From assembly GCA_016935715.1 (NCBI GenBank), contig JAFGQJ010000259.1, positions 1 to 14,364 on the forward strand: a stretch of 14,364 nt of DNA, read 5' to 3'. Below, piece by piece: positions 1 to 7,794 of this stretch. The notes beneath the pieces are model-generated. The model had not been told where the DNA came from. It saw only the letters and a program-made list of their open reading frames with translations, and searched no databases. Position numbers and translations under genes: made by a program. The stretch comes from Spirochaetales bacterium. Lineage in GTDB: Bacteria > Spirochaetota > Spirochaetia > SZUA-6 > DRHE01. How positions within the stretch are numbered: position 1 is the first letter of the stretch; each line of letters opens with the position of its first letter.

Positions 1-1412
1 ACCGGGCCGTAGGCGTCGGTAGCCAGAGTGATTCCCAGGGTGGAGAGCATCCCCACGGCTGCCAGGCCGATTCCGTACAAACCCAGACCCGGATGGGAAA
101 AACCTCCGGAGAGGAAGAAAGCGGCCAGGGTCGCCACCACGACGGTGAGCACCGGGATCAGAGTGGAGAGCATGCCGAGAGACAGGCCGCCGATGATGAT
201 GGTGGCCGGCCCGGTCAGGGACTCGCCTGACAGCGTCCGCGTCGGCCGGTAGTGATCCGAGGTGTAGAACTCGGTGAAGTAGCCGATAACGTTTCCCGCG
301 ATCAGCCCGACGATCATGGCTCCCCATACACCGAGGAACTTCGCGCCGATGCTGAAATAGATGAACAGAAAGGAGAAAGCCGCGATCGCGACTGTGGAGA
401 AGTATACTCCCCTTCTCAGAGAACCGAGGAGCACCTTCTGGGTAGCATCTTCTTTGGCCCTCACCAGAAATGTTCCGATGATCGAGCAGATGACTCCGAT
501 CGTGGCGATGGTAACCGGTACTTGGATGGCCTGAAGAGCGGTCAGCCCGGGGAGCTGAAGAGAGGCAATGGCACCCAGAGCCATGGTGGCGATGATGGAC
601 CCGACGTAGGATTCGTACAGATCAGCGCCCATGCCGGCCACATCCCCGACGTTGTCCCCCACGTTGTCGGCTATGACCGCCGGGTTGCGGGGGTCATCCT
701 CGGGTATCCCCGCCTCCACCTTCCCGACCAGGTCGGCGCCTACGTCCGCGGCTTTGGTGTAGATCCCCCCGCCAACGCGGGCGAACAGGGCGAAGGAGGA
801 GGCTCCCATCCCGAAGGTGATCATGATAGGGGGTATCTCCACCGGCGGAAGATCGAAGGCGGTCAGCACCAGCCACCAGATCGACAGATCCAGCAGACCC
901 AGGCCCACCACCACCATGCCCATGACCGTACCGGAGGAAAAAGCGACCCGCAGCCCCGAGTTCAGGGAGCTTTGGGCCGCCCAGGCGGTGCGGGCGTTGG
1001 AACGGGTGGCGATGGTCATGCCGATGTAGCCGGCCAGGCCCGAGAAGAATCCACCGGTGATGAAGGCAAAGGGTACGAAGCGGGAGATCAGGCCGAGGCC
1101 GAAGGAAAGAACCATAAAGAGAGCGAAGACGAAGACGAAGAAGATCGCCACGATCTTGTACTGCTGCTTGATGTAGGCCAGGGCTCCATCCTGGACGTGC
1201 TTGCTGATGGTACGGGTTTTCTCATTCCCTGGATCCTTCTTCAAGATCGTCAGTGCCAGGATCAGGGCAAAGACTAGGGCGGCGATCGAGCCGATCCAGG
1301 TTACCCACATCGAGCCCATCTGTCCTCCCTCTCCGCTGTCAGCCATTACCCCCAGAACGGGGACGAGCAGGAAGAGGAGTGCGCAAACAAGGAGTTTCTT
1401 TCTTGTCGTCAT
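1..1412 (-). CDS. hppA: Membrane-bound ion-translocating pyrophosphatase (HppA), C-terminus outside window
   Basis: This integral membrane enzyme hydrolyses cytoplasmic pyrophosphate and uses the energy to pump H+ and/or Na+ out of the cell. The first 470 codons are present and the frame runs off the left edge. The family signature is clear: GGGIYTKAADVGADLVGKVE around residues 214-233, then EDDPRNPAVIADNVGDNVGD (238-257), which together bind Mg-pyrophosphate. Many hydrophobic helices flank it. The N-terminus (MTTRKKLLVCALLFLL) looks like a signal peptide or an extra first helix. Glu267 in ADLYESY matches the position of the acidic ion-site residue of Na+-pumping members, whereas plant H+ pumps carry it four residues later, so Na+ or mixed transport is possible. 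The residue deciding K+ dependence lies outside the window. The ATG at 1412 is preceded by GGAGG nine bases upstream and by a promoter. The family call is very secure; ion specificity is not. Confidence 0.96.
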   Translation of the reverse strand, partial: MTTRKKLLVCALLFLLVPVLGVMADSGEGGQMGSMWVTWIGSIAALVFALILALTILKKDPGNEKTRTISKHVQDGALAYIKQQYKIVAIFFVFVFALFMVLSFGLGLISRFVPFAFITGGFFSGLAGYIGMTIATRSNARTAWAAQSSLNSGLRVAFSSGTVMGMVVVGLGLLDLSIWWLVLTAFDLPPVEIPPIMITFGMGASSFALFARVGGGIYTKAADVGADLVGKVEAGIPEDDPRNPAVIADNVGDNVGDVAGMGADLYESYVGSIIATMALGAIASLQLPGLTALQAIQVPVTIATIGVICSIIGTFLVRAKEDATQKVLLGSLRRGVYFSTVAIAAFSFLFIYFSIGAKFLGVWGAMIVGLIAGNVIGYFTEFYTSDHYRPTRTLSGESLTGPATIIIGGLSLGMLSTLIPVLTVVVATLAAFFLSGGFSHPGLGLYGIGLAAVGMLSTLGITLATDAYGP

Positions 1413-1453
1413 GAGTCGAAGCCTCCAGATTTCTCGCTGGTTATACGCCGCCC

Positions 1454-1482
1454 AGTGTAGGAATATTAGGGCCGAAGGTCAA
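1454..1482 (-). promoter_or_regulatory. Sigma70-type promoter of hppA
   Basis: Read on the minus strand, TTGACC (1477-1482) and TACACT (1454-1459) are separated by 17 bases. Transcription would start near 1447, leaving a 35-base leader that contains the GGAGG ribosome site of hppA. The -35 matches consensus at 5/6 and the -10 at 4/6. Confidence 0.5.
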
Positions 1483-1515
1483 GGTCGGAGGCCGACGGGA
1501 ACATAACCCTTCAAC

Positions 1516-1544
1516 TTGATATCCCGCGGAGCCGATGGTAGAAT
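1516..1544 (+). promoter_or_regulatory. Sigma70-type promoter of the 1554 operon, probably leaderless
   Basis: TTGATA (1516-1521) and TAGAAT (1539-1544) are each 5/6 to consensus and are spaced by 17 bases. Only nine bases separate the -10 from the GTG start at 1554, so the transcript should begin within a few bases of the start codon. No Shine-Dalgarno sequence is visible. The TAG inside the -10 is also an in-frame stop, which rules out an upstream start. Confidence 0.55.
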
Positions 1545-1553
1545 TGGCGCACC

Positions 1554-2519
1554 GTGAAAGACCTCTTTCGTCTCCCCATACTCCTTGTATTCATCTTTGC
1601 TCTCCTGTTTATCCTTCTGTTCGCCTTGAACCTGCTCGCCCTTTGGGGCAGCGTGTATTCGGAGGGACGGGAGGCGGCCCTCAGGGTGGTGGGGGCGAGC
1701 ATCCCTCGCCTGCTTATCCAGGTTCTCCCCGCTGCGGTACTGCTTTCCATGACTTTCCTGCTGATCCGGATCGCTCTCAAACCTGAAAGACGGCTGCTTT
1801 CCCTGGTTGTTCCATTGGCCGGAGCGTTTGTGCTCCTGGCCTTCGGTTACCAGATCCTGGCGGGGCTCGGGGGCGCCGGGGCGTGGGAAGCAATCGAGCC
1901 TACCGCCCGCCGTTATCTGGTGCCGGGCATGTTCAATGCCGCGGAGAGCAAGGTGATCTACATCGAAGATATCGATGATGATACGGTCAGCCCGGTCGTT
2001 CTGGCCGAAAGCGGGAACGCAGACCGGAAGCTGCTGTATTTCCCCCAGGGACGGTTCTCGATCCAGGAGGAGGCAGTGAGCCTGAGCATGGCCGGATACG
2101 TCCTGGAGACGGACCCGGATCCCGTGTTCAGCCGCATGTTCGCCGAGGATCCGGTCCTGAAGGGGCTGTTTAACGATGTGAATTTTCTCAACGAGGAGCT
2201 GCGGCGGGTCTTCAGCAGCTCGTTGCCCGCTCTCTATTTTACCGTTCTCTGCGTGGTGCTGGCCTTTTACGCAAGCGGATTCTTGCTTCGCCTGACGCGC
2301 TGGCACCTGCTGAATCTCGCCCTGACCCTGCTGGCACTGAGAGGCCTGCTGGCGCTGTTGCGCTTCATGCGGGAGGATGTGGTCTTCGAGCTGGGTAAAA
2401 TCCTGGACAATCCGCAGACCCTGCAGCTTCTGCCCGAGGCGGCTCTGCTGGTTCTCGGCGGACTGCTGCTGCTGTTGGATCTTCTGTTCGTCCCCTTTCG
2501 TCGGGGGGAGGAGGGCTGA
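1554..2519 (+). CDS. Six-helix integral membrane protein, possible remote LptF/LptG-like subunit
   Basis: The product (321 aa) is not a family I can name with certainty. It has three hydrophobic helices (about 8-30, 51-74, 81-104), a soluble acidic middle part (about 105-223, containing YIEDIDDDTVSP) and three more helices (about 224-246, 251-271, 292-315). This 3+3 layout with a central soluble domain is that of LptF/LptG, the permease pair of the LPS-transport ABC exporter, and the second helix has a similar flavour (PRLLIQVLPAAVLL). That relation is a hypothesis. The GTG start is fixed by an in-frame TAG at 1539 and by the hydrophobic N-terminus; no ribosome site precedes it. It is followed after three bases by the next gene, whose ribosome site lies in its last codons, so the two are cotranscribed and probably act together in the inner membrane. 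Confidence 0.8.
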   Translation: MKDLFRLPILLVFIFALLFILLFALNLLALWGSVYSEGREAALRVVGASIPRLLIQVLPAAVLLSMTFLLIRIALKPERRLLSLVVPLAGAFVLLAFGYQILAGLGGAGAWEAIEPTARRYLVPGMFNAAESKVIYIEDIDDDTVSPVVLAESGNADRKLLYFPQGRFSIQEEAVSLSMAGYVLETDPDPVFSRMFAEDPVLKGLFNDVNFLNEELRRVFSSSLPALYFTVLCVVLAFYASGFLLRLTRWHLLNLALTLLALRGLLALLRFMREDVVFELGKILDNPQTLQLLPEAALLVLGGLLLLLDLLFVPFRRGEEG

Positions 2520-2522
2520 TCG

Positions 2523-4256
2523 GTGCGCAGGCAGGTGGTGCGGAATCCCTTTACGATCCTCTTCCTCTTCTACCTGATCGCCTTCGCAGGCCTGTTCTTC
2601 TACTCGATTTTCGCATTTCCCGGATACCTGGCCGCTTTCCAGTGGCCGTTCGTGTGGAGCAATTCTTTTCTCCTGCTCATGCGCTACTGCATCCCTCTGA
2701 CCGTCGCAGCCTTGGCGGTGGCTTACTCGCTGCTGCCCGCCGGGGATACCCTCCGCATGCACGCCGGCAGACAGCCTTTCGCCAGAGTGGTCGGTTCTCA
2801 CCTCACAACCGTAATCGCCCTGACAGTCGTGTACACGGTTCTCATGTTGGGACTCTACCCGATCGTGCAGAGGAATATGCACCGATTCGAACCTCTGACC
2901 CTCGAAGCCCGGAGCTTCCTCGAGAAGGCGGAAGAGGCGATGGCGGCCGGAGACAGGGAGACAGCTCTGCTGAACTATCAACGCTACCTGGGCATCGATG
3001 AAAACAACAGGAAGGTCATGGAGCTGGTTGGCGACATCCAGACGGAGATGATCTCCGATCGTCCCGGGCCGCAGCAGGAGGTCGAGCGGGATCTGGGGTC
3101 GATGCGCATTAAAGATCTGGCCGGGGGCAGGGAGCCTCGCGAACTGCTCGAGATGGCTTTAGAGTTCTACGAGCTGGAGGACTACTTCTCGGCGCACTAT
3201 TACGCCAACCTGGCCTACAAGCTCGATCCCGCCCGGCGGGATGCGCAGCGTCTCGCGGCCAGGGCTCGGGAGATGATCGCCAGCAAGGACCTGAACCGGC
3301 TGGAAACCGAAGAGAGGCAGTTGTTCGAAAGGAAGCGGGAGGGCTATGAGTACTTCGTAAACGAACAGTATTTCAGAGCCTATCACGTGTTCCGGGAACT
3401 GGCCGACGAGTATCCTCAGGACGCGGATGTGATCAGCTATCTCGAAAAGAGCGAGCAACAGCTGAGCGAGACGACGTTTTTCCTGGATGAGGCCGCGGAG
3501 ATAGACACCCTGCCCGGGTCGACGGATCTGCTGTTCGTGAACCAAGGGCAGGAGGATGAGCGGGAGATCGTCTACATCGGCAAGCTCGCCGGGATCGAGG
3601 CGGGCGTGTTTTGCAGGGACATCGAGGTGATGCGCTTCGGTCCCCGGGGGCTGCTGTATCACTATCACGCCGAATACGGACGCATGATGGACAGCGCCGT
3701 CAACCTCCATGGAATCGACCGCAGGGTTCCCGATCGACAGTCCGTGCCGCGCTATCTTTCCGGGGCGAGCCGGTTGCGGCGGGAGAGTTTGCCTTACATG
3801 CTCCCGATAAGCCCGCCCCTGCAGCAGCTGCCCAGCTTGAAGGCGGGCAGAACAGGATCCGCTGCGGCTGACAGCTCCGGATTCTTTACTCTGTGGCAGC
3901 TGCGTAGGCAGATTGCGGGCTACGGGTACATGGAATCGTTCGTATCCGTCGAGATCCTGAGCAGACTGCTGCTGCCCTTCGGTTTTCTCGTGCTCAGCCT
4001 CCTGTCGGTAGCGGCGGGCTGGCGGTTTCAGGCTCGTTTTTCCGGCCGCCCTCACTGGATCCTTCTGGTGTTCATGCCCCTGTTTCCCATCGTGGCCATT
4101 CCGATCACTGCCCTGTACCTGCATGCCCAGCGCATCCTGTTGGCCTTCGTGCTGCTGCGTTTGGGCTTCTCGATTTCTCTCATCGTTCTGCTGGTCCTGC
4201 AGGGTTTCTTGCTGCTGACGGCCATGATCGTCCTGGCCGGCCAGCGCGCGGACTAG
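2523..4256 (+). CDS. Six-helix membrane protein with inserted TPR repeats, possible LptF/LptG-like partner
   Basis: A 577-residue membrane protein. Three N-terminal helices (about 9-32, 46-71, 90-116) are followed by a roughly 340-residue soluble region and three C-terminal helices (about 482-500, 511-534, 538-574, the last stretch long). The soluble region starts with TPR-like helical pairs near 127-160, 206-238 and 270-302 (for example MALEFYELEDYFSAHYYANL), indicating protein-protein contacts. The segment before the fourth helix (LWQLRRQIAGYGYMESF, then SRLLLPFGFLVLSLLSVAAG) resembles the conserved stretch preceding helix 4 of LptF/LptG. I infer a divergent permease-like partner of the preceding gene; a structural search would be needed to confirm it. 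GTG at 2523 is served by GGGGGAGGAGGG (2504-2515), seven bases upstream. The gap to the next gene is four bases. Confidence 0.8.
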   Translation: MRRQVVRNPFTILFLFYLIAFAGLFFYSIFAFPGYLAAFQWPFVWSNSFLLLMRYCIPLTVAALAVAYSLLPAGDTLRMHAGRQPFARVVGSHLTTVIALTVVYTVLMLGLYPIVQRNMHRFEPLTLEARSFLEKAEEAMAAGDRETALLNYQRYLGIDENNRKVMELVGDIQTEMISDRPGPQQEVERDLGSMRIKDLAGGREPRELLEMALEFYELEDYFSAHYYANLAYKLDPARRDAQRLAARAREMIASKDLNRLETEERQLFERKREGYEYFVNEQYFRAYHVFRELADEYPQDADVISYLEKSEQQLSETTFFLDEAAEIDTLPGSTDLLFVNQGQEDEREIVYIGKLAGIEAGVFCRDIEVMRFGPRGLLYHYHAEYGRMMDSAVNLHGIDRRVPDRQSVPRYLSGASRLRRESLPYMLPISPPLQQLPSLKAGRTGSAAADSSGFFTLWQLRRQIAGYGYMESFVSVEILSRLLLPFGFLVLSLLSVAAGWRFQARFSGRPHWILLVFMPLFPIVAIPITALYLHAQRILLAFVLLRLGFSISLIVLLVLQGFLLLTAMIVLAGQRAD

Positions 4257-4260
4257 GTAC

Positions 4261-5025
4261 ATGGCCTTCAAAGGGAAGCTGATCGGGGCCCTTCTCGGAT
4301 CCCTGGCCGGCCCCATGGGAACGATTCTAGGCGGCCTGATCGGCCATCTCTACGACAGGGCTACGGAGGAGCGGGATTCGATGGGCCGGATCGGGGGAAG
4401 ATCCCGAACCGCCGCGGACTCGATCTCCGCGGCCCAGTTGGATTTCCTGACCTCCCTGATCGGGCTGTCCATAGCGGTTGCGAACGCGGATCGGCACGTT
4501 CGGGTATCCCAGGTCGATGCTCTCAAGGCTTTTTTCAGGCAGAGCTTCCCCTATTCACAGGAAGATCAGCGGGTCATTCAGGCGGTCATCGATGAAACAT
4601 TCCTGAATCGGGACCGCCTGGACGTCGATGCCCTGGCCAGCTACTATCACCTTTCGTCGAGTCCTGCCGGGCGGCTGCTCCTGCTGCGTCTGTTGTTCAA
4701 GATCGCCGACGCCGATCGGAGGGGAATCTCCGAAGCCGAGCAGCGGCTCATTCTGCGCATCGCCGAGCGCCTGCGCATCGACGCCGCCTCCTATCAGAGC
4801 GTAGCCGCGGAGTTCAAAGGTGAGGATGACCGGGCCTATAAAATCCTGGGCGTAAGTCCGGAGGCGAGCAATGACCAGATCCGCAGCGTCTATAGAAAAC
4901 TCGCGGCCCAGTATCACCCCGACAAAGTGGCCAACCTGGGCAGGGAGTTTGTCGAAGTCGCGGAGGAGAAATTCAAGCTCATCAATGAGGCGTACGGGGA
5001 GATCCGATCCCAGCGGGGATTCTAG
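4261..5025 (+). CDS. DjlA-like co-chaperone: TerB-type domain plus C-terminal J domain
   Basis: The product (254 aa) has three parts. A Gly-rich N-terminus (about 5-31, KLIGALLGSLAGPMG then LGGLIGHLYD) closely resembles the membrane anchor of DjlA. A helical TerB-like domain (about 55-175) carries paired acidic motifs (NADRHV, DADRRG). A C-terminal J domain (about 190-254) contains the catalytic HPD tripeptide at 219-221 (QYHPDK). J domains stimulate the ATPase of DnaK, so this is probably an inner-membrane-tethered DnaK partner. Following two membrane-protein genes by four bases, it may assist their assembly or turnover (inference). The ATG at 4261 has only a weak AGG upstream, suggesting translational coupling. 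Its stop codon shares a CTAG with the stop of murA on the other strand. Confidence 0.9.
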   Translation: MAFKGKLIGALLGSLAGPMGTILGGLIGHLYDRATEERDSMGRIGGRSRTAADSISAAQLDFLTSLIGLSIAVANADRHVRVSQVDALKAFFRQSFPYSQEDQRVIQAVIDETFLNRDRLDVDALASYYHLSSSPAGRLLLLRLLFKIADADRRGISEAEQRLILRIAERLRIDAASYQSVAAEFKGEDDRAYKILGVSPEASNDQIRSVYRKLAAQYHPDKVANLGREFVEVAEEKFKLINEAYGEIRSQRGF

Positions 5026-6305
5026 ACCGGGGGGTTGCGTTCGATGTGGGCTCCCAGTTCCTTCAGCCGGTGCGACAGATTTTCGTAGCCCCGTTCTATC
5101 TGGTAGACATTGCCTATAGTGCTCTTGCCCTCCGCGCAGAGGGCGGCGATCACCATGGCCATGCCGGCGCGCACGTCCGGAGACACCAGCTCGGCACCCT
5201 TCAAACGGCACGGTCCGCTCACCACTGCCCTGTGGGGATCGCAGAGGATGATCCGGGCTCCCATCCCGATGAGCTTGTCCACGAAGAACATCCTCGATTC
5301 GAACATCTTCTCGTGGACGAGGATCGTGCCCTCCACCTGGGTCGCCGTAACCAGGGCTATGGAGATGAGGTCGGGCGGAAAGCCCGGCCAGGGGGCGTCA
5401 TCGATTTTGGGAATCATCCCGCCGATGTCCGGTACGACTTTCAACTCCTGTCCCGCGGGTACCCGGATCGTATCGCCGTCGGTCTCCCAGTGGATTCCCA
5501 GCCGGGCGAAGGCGATCTTGGTCATGCGCAGGAATTGCGGCGCCGCATCCTGAATCTCCAATTCGCTGCGGGTGACCGCTGCCAGTCCGATCAGGGAACC
5601 CACCTCCATGAAGTCCGGGGAGATCCTGAACTCCGTGCCCTCCAGGCGCTTCACCCCTTCGATACGCAGGATGTTGGAGCCTGTGCCGCTGATGCGGGCG
5701 CCCATTTGTTTCAGCATCCGGCAGAGGTCCTGGACGTGCGGTTCGGAAGCCGCGTTCTGGATCGTGGTCGTGCCCTCGGAGAGAACGGCAGCCATGATGG
5801 CATTTTCCGTTGCCGTGACCGAAGCCTCGTCCAGAAACAGATCCGCGCCGACCAGTTTGTTGGCCTGAAGGCTGAACACGCCGTCGACTTCGACCCTCGC
5901 GCCAAGCTCCTTGAAGGCGAGAAAGTGCGTATCCAGCCGGCGCCGGCCGATCACGTCCCCGCCGGGGGGGGGAAGGGTGACCCTGCCGCAGCGGGAAAGC
6001 AGAGGCCCGGCAAAGAGAATCGAGGCCCGTATCTGCCTGGCCATTTCCAGGGGAATGGCGCATTTGTCCACATTCCGCGTTCTGAGACTGTAGGTATGAG
6101 CATCCATCCGCCTGATTTCGGATCCCAGTTCCTTGAGGATGCCGAGCATGACCTCCACGTCCTCGATGTCGGGAAGATTTTTCAGGACGACCTGTTCATC
6201 GCTCAGCAGCGTTGCTGCCAGGCAGGGCAGGGCCGCATTCTTGTTGCCGCTGGGCTTGATTTTTCCCTTGAGTGGATGGCCGCCTTCTATCAGGTAGCTG
6301 TACAT
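5022..6305 (-). CDS. murA: UDP-N-acetylglucosamine 1-carboxyvinyltransferase (Asp-type MurA)
   Basis: This cytosolic enzyme transfers enolpyruvate from PEP to UDP-GlcNAc, the first committed step of peptidoglycan synthesis. The length (427 aa) is normal for the family. Visible hallmarks are SGNKNAALP with Lys22, the substrate loop LPPPGGDVIGRRRLDTH at 111-127, PGFPPDL with Asp312, and SPDVRAG with Arg379. The loop residue that is Cys115 in Escherichia coli is Asp117 here (codon at 5955-5957). Such Asp-type enzymes are known to resist fosfomycin, which alkylates the Cys. The ATG at 6305 gives the usual MurA N-terminus, although its ribosome site is poor. It lies 33 bases after the lipoprotein gene on the same strand and is probably cotranscribed with it. 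A run of nine C residues on the coding strand lies just before the Asp117 loop. Confidence 0.97.
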   Translation of the reverse strand: MYSYLIEGGHPLKGKIKPSGNKNAALPCLAATLLSDEQVVLKNLPDIEDVEVMLGILKELGSEIRRMDAHTYSLRTRNVDKCAIPLEMARQIRASILFAGPLLSRCGRVTLPPPGGDVIGRRRLDTHFLAFKELGARVEVDGVFSLQANKLVGADLFLDEASVTATENAIMAAVLSEGTTTIQNAASEPHVQDLCRMLKQMGARISGTGSNILRIEGVKRLEGTEFRISPDFMEVGSLIGLAAVTRSELEIQDAAPQFLRMTKIAFARLGIHWETDGDTIRVPAGQELKVVPDIGGMIPKIDDAPWPGFPPDLISIALVTATQVEGTILVHEKMFESRMFFVDKLIGMGARIILCDPHRAVVSGPCRLKGAELVSPDVRAGMAMVIAALCAEGKSTIGNVYQIERGYENLSHRLKELGAHIERNPPV

Positions 6306-6338
6306 GCTCTACAGCCTAATTGTCTTTAGGACGGCCTG

Positions 6339-7532
6339 TCAATCGAGGGAGGCGGAGAAGGCGAACTGTCTGTCGATGAAGGGATTTGGAAGCATATACA
6401 GGCGGGCCTTCGCTATATACGAGGTTCCGTTCAGATCGATCATCCGGTAGGTGATTACGAGGGACAGTTCGCCGTCATCCGCCGCGGTGAAGGGATCCTC
6501 CAGCAGCGGGGGAAAGATCACCTCCCGGAGCGCCGGAAACTCCTCCAGCCCCACTTCCTCCAGGCCCATTATATGGATCAGGATTTTTTGATCGCTCCAG
6601 CCCCTTCTCCTCAACGCCCGCAGGTTGGAGGGTTCCAGCAGGAAGCCGACCGCATCCCGGATTTCACCGGCCAGCAGCAGCTCGGTAGCCGAAGCCAGGA
6701 ACGCATTGAGATTGCGTACGACGTTTCGGGTTCGATATTCCACGAAGCTCCGGCCGTTCCAGCGGTGCCAGGTCAGGAAGGTTTCCAGTCCCGTGCCTTC
6801 CTCCATGGCTTTCTCAATGACAAGAAGGTCGGTCATTCCGTTGCCGTCGATGTCCGCCAGCCGGTACTGTGAGGACAGCGTTTCCGCCAGAGCAAGACGG
6901 CAGCGAGGCTGGCCGCTGCCGTTGTCGAAAACCAGCAGCTCCGCCTCCCGTCCCTCAACGCTTTGGAACGAAACGGTGATGATCACCGGAAGGAGTCGAT
7001 CGGCATAAAGAGCCGTGGACCGGAGGTTTTCGAAGACCACGTGCTCGCCGAGGTCCAGGACAGTGAGGCGTCTGAAATTGCCCCGGTTATTGGCAAAAAC
7101 GAGCAGTGAGAAAGCCACCGGCTCGTTATCCTCCTGGAACAGACGCGCGGAATCACCCAGCCGGATCATCTTCGTGGAATCGATCCCCTGTGCCGGGACG
7201 CCCGGGGACAAACCCTCCGGATGATGATCGTTATCCAGGTCGTGAAGGATGATCGGGATGCGCCCCCTCAGGATCAGCGGCTGCAGTTCTGAGGGATACA
7301 ACCTGGATATCTGGCGCACGGCTTCATGGTAACCGATCTCCGGTGGGGTTGGCTCCTCCGCAGGCCTCACCTCCGCGGCTTGCACCTCATGCGGGGCCGG
7401 CAGGCTCGTCTCGGGAGCTTCACGCCCGGCTTCCGGCTGTTCGGCTGCAGGCTCCCTGACCGGGCCGCCGCTCGAGCAGCCGTCCAGAAGGAGAGTGAGC
7501 AGGAGCAGGGTTATGGTGAGAGATCGTCGCAT
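6339..7532 (-). CDS. Predicted lipoprotein with DxDxNG calcium-type loops
   Basis: I do not recognise this 397-residue protein by name. The N-terminus is a lipoprotein signal peptide: MRR, a Leu-rich core, then the lipobox LLDGC with Cys19 as the likely lipidation site. A Pro/Glu/Ala-rich linker (about 22-65) follows, then a soluble domain. Two Asp-rich loops, HDLDNDHHPEG (97-107) and ADIDGNGMTDLL (226-237), resemble the calcium loops of FG-GAP/VCBS beta-propeller repeats, suggesting an extracytoplasmic propeller-like fold. The function is unknown. The ATG at 7532 is the only start, since an in-frame TAA lies six codons upstream. No Shine-Dalgarno is visible, and a weak -10 (TAATAT, 7548-7553 on the minus strand) has no good -35. 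The strong terminator at 7621-7660 insulates it from the tRNA gene. murA follows by 33 bases. Confidence 0.85.
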   Translation of the reverse strand: MRRSLTITLLLLTLLLDGCSSGGPVREPAAEQPEAGREAPETSLPAPHEVQAAEVRPAEEPTPPEIGYHEAVRQISRLYPSELQPLILRGRIPIILHDLDNDHHPEGLSPGVPAQGIDSTKMIRLGDSARLFQEDNEPVAFSLLVFANNRGNFRRLTVLDLGEHVVFENLRSTALYADRLLPVIITVSFQSVEGREAELLVFDNGSGQPRCRLALAETLSSQYRLADIDGNGMTDLLVIEKAMEEGTGLETFLTWHRWNGRSFVEYRTRNVVRNLNAFLASATELLLAGEIRDAVGFLLEPSNLRALRRRGWSDQKILIHIMGLEEVGLEEFPALREVIFPPLLEDPFTAADDGELSLVITYRMIDLNGTSYIAKARLYMLPNPFIDRQFAFSASLD

Positions 7533-7620
7533 CGTTTGATGGAAGAAATATTAGCCCGGATTCCCCGTGGATTTCTATCTAGAACGAAAAAAAGTGTGTT
7601 CCCCCGATCGTCTCAAATCG

Positions 7621-7660
7621 AAAAAACAAAGGATCGGTACCTCCAACGATACCGATCCTT
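7621..7660 (-). terminator. Intrinsic terminator after tRNA-Leu
   Basis: A perfect 11-bp stem (AAGGATCGGTA at 7650-7660 read on the minus strand, complementary to 7629-7639) with a 10-base loop is followed on the minus strand by TGTTTTTT. It lies just beyond the 3' end of the tRNA and upstream of the lipoprotein gene, and should end the tRNA transcript. Confidence 0.9.
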
Positions 7661-7670
7661 GCCGCCTGTC

Positions 7671-7754
7671 TGCCCGGAAGAGGACTTGAACCTCCACGGG
7701 GGAACCCCCACTAGACCCTGAACCTAGCGTGTCTACCAATTTCACCATCCGGGC
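7671..7754 (-). tRNA. tRNA-Leu (anticodon CAG)
   Basis: The 84-base tRNA has a perfect 7-bp acceptor stem (GCCCGGA with TCCGGGC), a D arm containing AAATTGGTAGACA, an anticodon loop TTCAGGG with CAG at positions 34-36, a long class II variable arm (GGGGG/CCCCC) and a T loop TTCAAGT. It reads CUG leucine codons. The discriminator base is A, and CCA is not encoded (GAC follows), so the end must be added by tRNA nucleotidyltransferase. Confidence 0.97.
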
Positions 7755-7764
7755 CGCTATGTGG

Positions 7765-7794
7765 AAAATAGCAAATCCCGGCCTGCCTTGTCAA
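7765..7794 (-). promoter_or_regulatory. Promoter of tRNA-Leu
   Basis: Consensus TTGACA (7789-7794, minus strand) is followed after 18 bases by TATTTT (7765-7770), or after 17 by CTATTT. The -10 ends 10 bases before the mature tRNA 5' end, as expected for a tRNA with a very short 5' leader. Confidence 0.6.

Noticed and set aside
252..1277. Plus-strand open frame of 341 codons opposite hppA
   Set aside because: The opposite strand encodes an unmistakable pyrophosphatase; this translation is low-complexity Gly/Asp/His.
1479..2981. Minus-strand open frame of 500 codons
   Set aside because: Antisense shadow of the two membrane-protein genes; Gln/Glu/His/Arg-rich translation spanning both genes and the divergent promoter region.
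3159..4316. Minus-strand open frame of 385 codons
   Set aside because: Antisense to the TPR membrane protein and the start of the DjlA-like gene; Gln/His/Arg-rich and without any motif.
5046..6329. Plus-strand open frame of 427 codons opposite murA
   Set aside because: Same span and length as murA by coincidence of GC-rich antisense phase. The translation is Arg/His/Gly/Asp-rich with no family features, whereas the minus strand gives a complete MurA.
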